Shown here: one piece after another, positions 52,910-61,288 of the stretch | Position numbering within the stretch: position 1 is the stretch's first letter | Layout of the letters: each line of letters starts with the position of its first letter | Assembly (NCBI GenBank): GCA_963823675.1 | Contig: CAWGMT010000015.1 | Span: 248,001 to 312,000 of the forward strand | Direction: 5' to 3' | Length of the DNA: 64,000 bases | Origin: CAWGMT01 sp963823675 | GTDB taxonomy: Bacteria; Planctomycetota; Planctomycetia; Isosphaerales; Isosphaeraceae | The notes under the pieces: generated by a model | What the model was told of the DNA's origin: nothing | The model's database searches: none | Seen by the model: the letters and a program-made list of their open reading frames with translations, nothing else | Made by a program: the position numbers and the translations under genes

Positions 52910-53945
52910 CGTCCGTCTCCATTCTCCACCCGTCCTGTGAAAAGCGAGTCCCAGACCCCGCCGGTCTCGAACACTTCCTTGTTGTTCTTGCTCCAGCCGC
53001 CGATGTCTCCATCGTGAAGAGCCCGGGAGGCAAGGGCGCCCGGCCGGGGTTGGCGGCGCTGGACGGATCGACCGGCCGGAAGCCGTAGTCCGCCAGGATG
53101 CGCTGTGCCTCCTCCGACCGGAGATAAGCCAGGAAAGCCTCGGCCAGTTTGCGATTGCCGTGCCGCTTGACCGAAGCGTCCACGACGGCCGCGGGGCCCT
53201 CGATCAGGAGCGTCGCCGGCGGGATCGCGTACGGGGGTATCCGCCCCGCGAGCTTGCCCTGGAGCAAGAGCTCGTTCTCATAGGTAACGATGGCGTCGCC
53301 CGTGCCCCGCTCGAATGTGGCCATGCTCTGGCGGCCGGAGGCGTCCATCGTGATGACGTTGGCCTGTACCCGCGACAAGAGGTCGCGAGCCATGGTGCGA
53401 TCCGGCTTCGATCGGCCGGCGTGAAAGAGGCCGGAGCCATAGATCGCATTGATATTCCAGCGCGCGCCGCCCGAGGACTTCGGGTCGGGGTAAACGACCT
53501 CGACCCCGGGCCTGGTCAGGTCCTCCCAGTCGTGAATCTGCCTGGGATTGCCTGGGCGGTAGCCGATGACGACCAGGCTGCGGGTAATCATGCCCCGATG
53601 CGGGCCGGCTCTCCAGTCCTTGCGGAGGAGCCCGGCCTTCACCAGTTTGTCGATGTCCCCCTCGAGCGAGAGAACCGCCACGTCGGCATCGAAGCCCGAT
53701 GCGATCGCCCGGGCCTGAGCTCCCGAGCCGCTGTACGACTCCTCGAAGCGAACCTTGCGGCCGGTCGTCCACTCCCAGTGTCGGGCGAAGGCAGGCAGGA
53801 TGGCCTCGTGAAAGGCATCGCGGACCACCGAGTAGGCGCCGATCGTCAGCGTGTCGGTGGCGTCGTGGTCCACGCTGCTGGCAGCCGTCCCCCACAAGAC
53901 CAGGGCCGTCAGCATACCAATCCAAATGGTCGACCGTATCATCAA
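52906..53945 (-). pseudogene. sbp: sulfate-binding periplasmic protein Sbp, C-terminal frameshift
   Basis: The protein starts MMIRSTIWIGMLTALVLWG (signal peptide). It contains the family segments EESYSGSGAQARAIASGFDA, DVAVLSLEGDIDKLV, VYPDPKSSGGARWNINAIYG and GDAIVTYENELLL. After LFTMET the frame is off by one base near 53008. The neighbouring frame ends normally as WSKNNKEVFETGGVWDSLF then TGRVENGDGR at 52906. The uncorrected frame runs on as nonsense to 52737. As first gene of the operon it would bind sulfate and deliver it to CysTW. Confidence 0.88.
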
Positions 53946-53957
53946 TCGCTCCTGACT

Positions 53958-54419
53958 TCACTTCAGAACGATCGGCTCCAGCCGATTCGTCTCGGCTCGC
54001 ACCGTGACGACCAGGCCCGAGCTGTCTTCGTCGGTGTACTTGAAGGGATACAGTGGCCTCTTCCTGGATTTCGGACCAGCCTGTTGAAATTGAGGCGCTT
54101 CGACGCGCACTTTGTAATCCCCCGGCGGCGCGCCCTCGCCCGACCCGCCCGTGACCAGGGAAAACGTCCCGTCGGGGCCGATCGCGCCGCCCGGGGTCAC
54201 GGGCAAGTCGCCTCTGGGCACGAAGGAGATAAAGCCGCCGGTCAACGGTTTGCCGTCGGCCAGCACCACCTTCCCCTTGACTTCATAGACCGGCAAGGAA
54301 GGAAGCGAGTCCGAGCCGCCACAGCCGGTCAGCCCCAACGAGCCGGCCACGAACAGGCCGCGGATCACGCGAATGCAGCGACGGCTTCGATCCGCCTTGG
54401 TTACGTGAGAGCAATTCAT
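53958..54419 (-). CDS. lipoprotein with carboxypeptidase-regulatory-like domain
   Basis: The 153-residue product has a lipobox (SLGLTGCGG; lipidated Cys at about 34) and a single beta-sandwich (VYEVKGKVVLADGKPLTGGF, ISFVPRGD, GDYKVRVEAP). The GKVVLADGKPLTGG wording is standard for the small planctomycete lipoproteins that follow DUF1559 genes, and the DUF1559 gene is indeed 20 bp upstream. The function is unknown; it is located in the periplasm or on the surface. Confidence 0.85.
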   Translation of the reverse strand: MNCSHVTKADRSRRCIRVIRGLFVAGSLGLTGCGGSDSLPSLPVYEVKGKVVLADGKPLTGGFISFVPRGDLPVTPGGAIGPDGTFSLVTGGSGEGAPPGDYKVRVEAPQFQQAGPKSRKRPLYPFKYTDEDSSGLVVTVRAETNRLEPIVLK

Positions 54420-54439
54420 GTCACTCCTCCGCTTTCCGT

Positions 54440-55515
54440 TCAGTACTGGTCGGCCGAGATCACGTCGCCGCCGGCGATGGTCAAGACGCCGCGGAACGCC
54501 ACCAGGTTGATCGAGTCTTTCACGAAGTGGACCGAGCCGTCGCCGAAGAGCGCGTTGACACCGCCGGGATGGTAAGAGTAGGGTTCCTCGTTAGGCCCCG
54601 CCTGATTTCCGGCCGTTGCGGTGGTCGACGCCCAGGGCACGCCTTCGTTGGTCGGCACGGCCTTGTTGTTCGGTTGACCCGACGTGCCGAATGCCGAGCC
54701 CGGGTCGGCCCACCGCCAGAACCGGTGCCGCGCCGTTCGGCCCGCCCGCCGGCCCCTGACCCCGGACGACGGGATACTGGCCCTCGAAGAACTGGCTGAC
54801 GAATCGCTCGTCACGACCGGCACATTCGAGGATCGCGATCGTATTGCTCAGCCCGTCGGTGACCTCGCTGATCGCGGTCTTGCCGTTCTTGAGCAAACCC
54901 AGGGCTGCCACGAGCTTGTTGCGGTAGGGCACGATCGGCGTCGCGCCGACGCCGCCGATAGCGAGCGTCCCGTTCTGGACGTTGATGTCGGTGTAGACCG
55001 ACGGCGCATAGTCCATGTAGCCGTAGCCCAAGGCCTGAGTTTGTTCATAGGGGGAAGCATTGGGATCGGCTGATGCGGTGTCGCGGGTCGATCCGCGCGG
55101 AGTTGATGGGCAGACGAAGACGCCGAGAGCCGCCGAGGCGCCGGTGAAATTGCCGCCGCTGGCGTCGTTGTACTCGTACGAGTAGTTCAGCGCATTGTAG
55201 AGCACGCCGCCCTCGATATAGCTGAGAATGCGGCGCCTGGACGGAAAAGCCGGTGTCGGGAAACATGACCGACGGGGGCGCAGTCGTCAGATTGATCGAC
55301 TTGCAAGCCGGTGGGAACGCGCCGTTGCTGGTCTCGTAGTTGTGCAGTGCCAGTCCCAACTGCTTGAGGTTGTTCGTGCATTGAGCGCGCCGGGCCGCTT
55401 CGCGCGCCGACTGAACCGCTGGTAAGAGAAGTGCGATCAATACGGCGATGATCGCGATCACCACCAGGAGCTCGATCAGCGTGAACCCCCTGGAGGCTCG
55501 GTTACGAACTGTCAT
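54440..55515 (-). pseudogene. DUF1559 pseudopilin-like protein, two frameshifts
   Basis: The N-terminus MTVRNRASRGFTLIELLVV has the prepilin cleavage site G-FTLIE and its hydrophobic helix, then the DUF1559 opening (SAREAARRAQCTNNLKQLGL). Near 55250 the frame changes to YIEGGVLYNALNYSYEYN and CPSTPRG. Near 54730 it changes again to PGSAFGTSGQPNNKAVPT and the end motif NALFGDGSVHFVKDSINL, stopping at 54440. Full length is about 357 residues. DUF1559 proteins are numerous in planctomycetes and probably surface-exposed pseudopilins. Confidence 0.88.
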
Positions 55516-55682
55516 GAGTCGCTCCTTACGAAATCAAGAGCCGCGCGCCGGCACAAAACCACATGTGCCGGCCTTCGCAGGCCCATCTCTTCGCAAGACG
55601 CGTGCCGAAGGCAAAACCGCCGACATTCCCTCGGAGACTCCGCGATATACCCCCCATCTTCTCGCTGTGAGCGCAACTGCCA

Positions 55683-55740
55683 TGATATTTCACGGGGCTC
55701 CCTTGATATTCCACGGGATAACCGTGATATTCGATGGCGG
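55683..55740. repeat. 21-bp triple direct repeat
   Basis: TGATATT starts at 55683, 55704 and 55725, each followed by a variant of TCACGGG and a 6-base spacer, giving an exact 21-bp spacing. On the minus strand it would encode seven-residue repeats (EYHGYPV, EYQGSPV, KYHGSCA), but there is no supported gene. Confidence 0.65.
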
Positions 55741-55750
55741 CCGAACCGCG

Positions 55751-56085
55751 GCCGCCGTACTCGTTTAACCCGGAGCCAACGGCGACGGCGTTCACTGCTC
55801 CAGTCAAAACGGCCGCCGTACTCGTTTAACCCGGAGCCAACGGCGACGGCGTTGACTGCTAAAGTCAAAAGGGCCGCCGTACTCGTTTAACCCGGAGCCA
55901 ACGGCGACGGCGTTGACTGCTAAAGTCAAAAGGGCCGCCGTACTCGTTTAACCCGGAGCCAACGGCGACGGCGTTGACTGCTAAAGTCAAAAGGGCCGCC
56001 GTACTCGTTTAACCCGGAGCCAACGGCGACGGCGTTGACTGCTAAAGTCAAAAGGGCCGCCGTCGCCGTTGGCTCCGGGTTAAAC
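55751..56085. repeat. 61-bp tandem repeat array with inverted terminal half-unit
   Basis: Five units of 61 bp start at 55751, 55812, 55873, 55934 and 55995, beginning GCCGCCGTACTCGTTTAACC and continuing CGGAGCCAACGGCGACGGCG. Units 2-5 are virtually identical; unit 1 differs at a few sites. A sixth unit begins at 56056 and flips at 56060 into the complement (CCGTCGCCGTTGGCTCCGGG then TTAAAC), so the array ends with a hairpin partner. There are no variable spacers, which excludes CRISPR. The same core recurs as an inverted pair at 63797-63871. Confidence 0.93.
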
Positions 56086-56188
56086 AACAATTGCCCCGCA
56101 GAGACTTGCAGCCGGCCCGCAGAGTCCGAGCCTTCGTAGAACGGATCAAGGCGAAAAGAACCTGGCGACGTGCGGCGGAGAACGGACG

Positions 56189-57771
56189 ATGGAAAAGTAC
56201 GCGACACTCCTGCTGGATGTATGGCGCGAGGTTGGGCGGCATCTGGAGATCGAGGAGTCGATCGATCGGATCGTGCCCCACTTATTGCGGCGGCTGCCAT
56301 TCGAGTGGATGTTGATCCGGCAGCTCGATCTCGACCGCGGGCGAGTCGAGACGCTGGTCCGAGCGCCCGGGCGCGACGGGCCGGAGGAGCTGCTTGGGAT
56401 CGCGGAACCCGGTGAGAAAGCGATGGAGGGGTTGCTGGCGTGGTGGCGCATGGGCAGGCCGGCGCGGCTGGCGGTCGAGACGGCAAGGCGGCGGCTGCCG
56501 GGCCTCTTGCCGCCGAAGCTCGAGGGCGAAGTCCTGGGTGGGCCGCTCTCGAGTGATGGCCCGCCCCGGTGCGTGGTGGTGCTCTCGTCTCGCCGCGGCG
56601 CCCGCTTCCAGGCCGACCACGAGCAGTTGTTCTCGGCGCTTCTCGAGCCGCTGGCCGTGGTCTTGCAGAGCGACCATCGCATACGGGAGCTGTCAACCTT
56701 GCGCGAGGCGGCCGAGGCCGACAAGCGTTCGCTGCTGGCCCGGCTGGGCCGGCTCGAGATCGTCGATTCGATCGTCGGCGCCGAGACCGGGCTCAAGGAC
56801 GTGATGGAACAGGTCCAGCTCGTGGCGCGATCCGACACGACCGTATTGATCCTGGGCGAGACTGGCTCGGGCAAGGAGGTGGTCGCCCGGGCGATCCACA
56901 CCGGCTCGGGCCGCGCCTCGGGGCCGTTCCTGCGGATCAACTGCGGCGCGATCCCACCCGACCTGATCGACTCGGAGCTGTTCGGACACGAGCGGGGTAG
57001 CTTCACGGGCGCCGTGGCCGAGCGCAAGGGGTGGTTCGAGCGCGCCGACGGCGGCACCCTCTTCCTCGACGAGTGCGGCGAGCTGCCCCTGCCCGCCCAG
57101 GTCCGTCTCTTGCGGGTCTTGCAGGACGGCACGTTTCAGCGCATCGGCGGCGAGAGGACCTTGCACGTCGACGTGCGGGTGGTTGCCGCGACCCACCGCG
57201 ACCTTCCCGCGATGGTCGCCAGCCGGCAGTTCCGCGAAGACTTGTGGTACCGCATCGCCGTTTTTCCCATCCGCCTGCCACCCTTGCGCGAGCGGCAAAG
57301 CGACATCCCAGCCCTGGCCACCCACTTCGCGCTGCGGGCCGCCAAGCGGCTCGGGCTCACCCCGCTGATCCCCACGGCCGAGGACATCGAGCTGCTCGTC
57401 TCCTACCCCTGGCCGGGCAATGTCCGCGAGCTCTCCGCGGTGCTCGAGCGCGCGGCCATACTCGGCGATGGCACTCGTCTTGACGTGGCGCGCGCGCTCG
57501 GGGCCGGCACCGTGACCCCTCGCCCGACCACGGCTCGGACGGCTGCGCCAATCACCTTCACACCCAGGCCGCCGACCATGCTGTTCGATCGGCCGTTCTC
57601 CAGCCTTGACGCTGCGATGGCCCGGCACATTGAAGATGCCCTGTCGCGCACCCGGGGTCGAATCGAGGGGCCAGACGGGGCTGCGGCTCTCTTGGCGATC
57701 AATCCCCACACCCTCCGCGCCGCATGCGCAAGCTGGGCGTGGACTGGCAGAGTTTCCGGCCACCCTCCTGA
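56189..57771 (+). CDS. sigma-54-dependent transcriptional activator with GAF-like sensor (C-terminal frameshift)
   Basis: Residues 1-165 form a GAF-like sensory domain. The AAA+ domain has Walker A GETGSGKE (223-230), GSFTGA loop (270-275, a variant of GAFTGA) and Walker B LFLDE (291-295). R-finger and sensor parts are REDLWYRI and YPWPGNVREL. A linker leads to a Fis-type helix-turn-helix (IEGPDGAAALLAINPHTLRA). After RA one base is missing near 57719. The other frame gives RMRKLGVDWQSFRPPS and stops at 57769-57771, the natural end; the uncorrected frame runs to 57910. It activates sigma-54 promoters; targets are unknown. Confidence 0.88.
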
Positions 57772-57920
57772 CAGGGCTCTGGCACGTCCACGATCGCGGG
57801 GCTGGATGTCATGTGCAAGCGTGAGGTTTTCCGTTGTAGCCTCGGGGCGTTCGCCCCAGGTCCTCGGTGCGAGCAACACCACGAGCCGCGAACGCGGCGC
57901 CAGAGCGTAGTTTGGCGGCG

Positions 57921-58016
57921 TTAGGCACCGCGAAGAAGTAACTTTGCCAATTGTGGTGCAGGCGTCCCGCCTGCCGGCACAGGGAACGCAGGCGGGACGC
58001 CTGCACCACAATGGTG
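57921..58016 (+). repeat. 96-bp palindromic dispersed element, copy 2
   Basis: The inverted arms TTGTGGTGCAGGCGTCCCGC and its complement are separated by CTGCCGGCACAGGGAACG. It matches the element at 7772-7867 in reverse orientation, including the flank GCGAAGAA and TTGCCAATTG. It lies between the sigma-54 activator and the antitoxin gene stop. Confidence 0.85.
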
Positions 58017-58047
58017 GATTCGCCAAACTTATTCTCACGCGGCGGCG

Positions 58048-58362
58048 TTAGCCAGGCTTGGCCTTGCGGCGTCCCGCGGCCGCTGCATTTCGTTCGCGGG
58101 ATCGTTTTCGCACAGCGTCCCAGAAGTCCTTCTCGGATAAGCCCTTCCCTTCCTTGATGCTCTTCCGGAAGCGGTCAAGCAGGGCCTGAAACCGCGGAGA
58201 GCGCCCGAGAATGAGCCGCTCCAGGTCGTCCTCGTCGTAGGGAACCAGCAATACCGCCACGGCCTTGCCATTGCGCGTGATGACCAGCGGGCCAAGAGCG
58301 CCGCAGTCGTCCAGATAGGCACTCAAACGCGCCTTCACGTCGGCCACCGGGGCAATCCTCAT
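58048..58362 (-). CDS. Phd/YefM-type antitoxin
   Basis: From ATG 58362 the protein has 104 residues: RIAPVADVKARLSAYLDDCG, then PLVITRNGKAVAVLLVPYDE. This is the typical Phd/YefM DNA-binding fold followed by a toxin-neutralising helical tail (SPRFQALLDRFRKSIKEGK). Its start overlaps the stop of the upstream toxin remnant by ATGA. An in-frame extension to 58428 is read from within the toxin gene. The antitoxin is intact though the toxin appears truncated. Confidence 0.82.
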   Translation of the reverse strand: MRIAPVADVKARLSAYLDDCGALGPLVITRNGKAVAVLLVPYDEDDLERLILGRSPRFQALLDRFRKSIKEGKGLSEKDFWDAVRKRSRERNAAAAGRRKAKPG

Positions 58363-58560
58363 GAACCGTGCTCCTCCCCTCCGATCAGCAGCCGGCTGCG
58401 ATCTTTCACGCCAATGGCCAGTACCCACACCACCTGTGCTTCAGAATCGACATCGTAGAAAACCCGAAAGCGATTGTCGGGACCACACCGAAGCTCCCAG
58501 GATGCCTCGAACGGAGCCGGTTGGTCCAGAGCAAAGTAACCCTTTGTCAGCCCCTGACGA
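58359..58560 (-). pseudogene. RelE/ParE-type toxin, C-terminal part only
   Basis: The frame ending TGA at 58359 reads, from about 58545, FEASWELRCGPDNRFRVFYD, then VDSEAQVVWVLAIGVKDRS and RLLIGGEE. This is the C-terminal half of a RelE/ParE ribonuclease/gyrase toxin. Upstream the same frame gives only Arg/Pro-rich sequence without the toxin's N-terminal helices or a start. The gene is therefore truncated or frameshifted. Toxin-first order with an ATGA overlap to the antitoxin is seen in several relBE-like pairs. Confidence 0.7.
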
Positions 58561-58742
58561 TCGCACGCGGACCGCGGTAGTATGGGACGACGGGCTGTCG
58601 GTTCCCAGCGGCCCGGCCGTCGCCAGAGCGGCAGTCCCGGGAGCGCCGCGCGCCGTTGAGTCGATCAATCAAGCTTTCGTCCCGTGTCGAGCGAGCCCCG
58701 CCGGATCCGATCCGTTTGCAAGCCCGCCGAAGCCGAGGTCCC

Positions 58743-61173
58743 ATGAAAGTCGTCCTCGCCGAGAAGCCTTCGGTCGCCCGCGAGCTGGCGTCCTTCCTGG
58801 GCGCTCAGCGCGGCGCGACGGTTATTTCGAGGGCCGCGGCTACCAGGTGAGCTGGGCGCTCGGGCCACCTGGCCATGCTCAAGGAGCCGGAGGACTATGA
58901 CCCGGCGCTTCGGCACTGGTCGCTCGAGCGACTTCCCTTCGTGCCCGAGCGCTTCGAGCTCAAGGTGATCGACGAGAAAGGCGCGCGAAAGCAATTTGCG
59001 GTCGTGAAGCGTCTGTTCCGCGCGGCGGATGAGCTCATCTGCGCCACCGACGCCGGCCGCGAGGGCGAGCTCATTTTCCGGTACATTCTGGAACTCGCCG
59101 GCTGCGCCGCCAAGCCGGCCCGGAGGCTCTGGCTGAACTCCCTGACCGATGCCGCGATCAAAGCGGCATTCCGCGGTCTGCGGCCGCTCTCCGAGTTCGA
59201 CGCTCTCTACGCCGCGGCACGCTGCCGCGGCGAGGCCGACTGGATCGTCGGCCTTAACGCGACCCGCTACTACACCGTCCGCCACGGCGGCCGCGGCCTG
59301 CTCTTGAGCGTCGGCCGGGTGCAGACGCCAGTCCTGGCCATGATCGCCCGCCGCGATGACGAGATCCGGACGTTCCGGCCAGAGCCGTTCTGGGAGCTGC
59401 TGACCCGCTATCGCGAGGTGACGTTCAAGCACGCGGGCGACCGCTTCACCAGGGAGCAGGATGCTCAGGCGATCCTGCAACGTGTCCTGGGCCAGCCCCT
59501 GGTTATCCAGGGCGTCGAGCGCAAGCAAGAGCGCATCGAGCCGCCCCAGCTCTACGATTTGACCGATCTCCAGCGCGACATGAACCGGCGCTACGGCCTG
59601 TCGGCCGACGCCACGCTCAAGGCGGCCCAGGCGCTCTACGAAGACTAAACTGATCAGTTACCCCAGGACCGATTCGCGCTACCTGAAGACGGACCTGAAA
59701 CCGCAGATCCCGGCCATCCTCCGTGAGCTTCGGTCCCAGAAGCCCAAAGAAATCGATAAGCTGAACCTGGACGCCCTTGCCTTCACGGGGCGGATTGTCA
59801 ACGACAGCAAGGTGACCGACCACCACGCGATCATCCCCACCGGCAAGCGGCCCGGTGCGCTCGCTTCGCCCGCGGATAAGGTCTACGACGCGGTCGTGAC
59901 CCGTCTGATCGCCGCCTTCTACCCTGCCTGCATCAAGGAGGTAACGAGCGTTGACGCCGTTTCGAATGACGTGCCGTTTCGCGCGCGGGGCGTGCGGGTG
60001 CTCGAGCCCGGCTGGACCGTGCTCTATCCCCGCAAGAACGAGGGGAAAGGGACGACGAGCAGGACCTGCCCGAGTTCCGCCGCGGCGAGAGTGGGCCGCA
60101 CGAGCCCTCGATCCGGCAGGGCGAGACCACTCCCCCAAAGCCCTTCACCGAGGGGAGCCTTCTCGGTGCGATGGAGACGGCCGGCAAGCTCGTGGACGAC
60201 GAGCAGCTCAAGGAGGCGCTCAAGGAGCGGGGCCTGGGCACGCCGGCGACACGCGCTGCGATCATCGAGACACTGCTCGAGCGGGGCTACATCGTGCGGG
60301 AGAAGAAGGCGCTCGCCGCGACCGACCTGGGCCGCTACCTGGTTGCGCTCGTGCGCGACCGGCAACCTGAAAAGCCCCGAGTTGACCGGCGAGTGGGAGG
60401 CGAAGCTCCGGGAGATCGAGCGCGGCCGCCGGGAGCCGCGCCCGTTCATGGCCGAGATCGTCCGTTACACGGGCGAGCTCATCCGTTGCGCCGGCGCGAC
60501 CGCCGTCGATCGAGCGAAGCTCGGCGACTGCCCGCGCTGCGGGCGGCCGGTGATCGAGGGGAAGCGGGGGTTCGGATGCTCCGGCTGGCGGCAGGGCTGC
60601 CCGTTCGTCCTCTGGCGCGAATACAAAGGCCAGCGGCTCGGTGACGATCAGATCCGGGAGCTGCTCCAGCACCGCGTGCTCCTCCGTCCCCTGACGCTCG
60701 CGGATGCCGGCCCGGTGATCCTCCAGGTCGCCGACTCCGGCGCCGTGATGGAGATCCCGGTGCCGGCCGCCCGCGCGCGGCGGCCGGCGCGCGAAGCCGG
60801 GTCGCGGAAAACCCAGCGCCGGAAGACGGCGAACACCGGCCCGCCCGACTCCGCCCCGAGCGAAACTCCGGGCGCCAGGAAGGGCCAGTCTCCCGGCGCA
60901 AGAGGGTGCGCCAGAACTGGGCGCTGTCCCCTCTGCGGCTCGGAAGTTATCGAGCAGGAGCGATCTTACGCTTGCGGCGGCTGGCGGAGCGGGTGCAAGT
61001 TTGCCATCTGGAAGACGATCGCCGGCAAGCGGATCAGCGCGCGGACAGCCCAGGAGCTCTTGAGCCGCGGCCGCAGCCGGCTGCTCAAGGGCTTCGCTTC
61101 GAAGTCGGGGCGGCCGTTCGAGGCGCGACTGAAGCTCGAAGCGGGTGAGGTCCGATTCGAGTTCGGGCCTTAG
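58743..61173 (+). pseudogene. topB: DNA topoisomerase III-type enzyme, multiple frameshifts
   Basis: The reconstructed protein of about 808 residues starts MKVVLAEKPSVARELASFLG (TOPRIM). It has DAGREGELIFRYI, LWLNSLTDAAIKAAF, LLLSVGRVQTPVLAMIARRD, the active-site tyrosine in LISYPRTDSRYL, DHHAIIPTGKRPG and GLGTPATRAAIIETLLERGY. Two C-terminal zinc-finger/DUF segments follow (CPRCGRPVIEGKRGFGC, CPLCGSEVIEQERSYACGG). Frame breaks lie near 58822, 58861, 59645, 60045 and 60365. Pieces are 58743-58830, 58870-59645, 59650-60045, 60050-60365 and 60370-61173. Type IA topoisomerases relax and decatenate DNA. As sequenced it is inactive. Confidence 0.85.
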
Positions 61174-61223
61174 GGCCGCGCAAAAACAACCGTTACAATT
61201 GATGAAAGAGGAGCGGCCGCCCC

Positions 61224-61257
61224 TGATCCGACCGATCCGACCGATCCGACCGATCAG
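61224..61257. repeat. 9-bp microsatellite
   Basis: The unit GATCCGACC is repeated three times, followed by GATCAGAGG, between the convergent topoisomerase gene and the esterase-fusion gene. It translates as an RPI repeat, but no gene is supported. Confidence 0.75.
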
Positions 61258-61288
61258 AGGCGGTCGCTCGCGCTGCGGATTGGAAAAG

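Larger units (their letters stand above)
55516..56188. other. repeat-filled intergenic region
   Basis: This 673-bp gap holds no gene. It contains a 21-bp triple repeat (55683-55740) and the 61-bp tandem array (55751-56085), both described separately. The promoters of the divergent DUF1559 and sigma-54 activator genes must be at its edges. Confidence 0.6.

Noticed and set aside
53160..54575. 471-residue open frame on the plus strand
   Set aside because: It is antisense to sbp and the lipoprotein gene, both supported by family motifs.
55751..56085. CRISPR array
   Set aside because: The units follow each other at exactly 61 bp with no variable spacers, and there are no cas genes.
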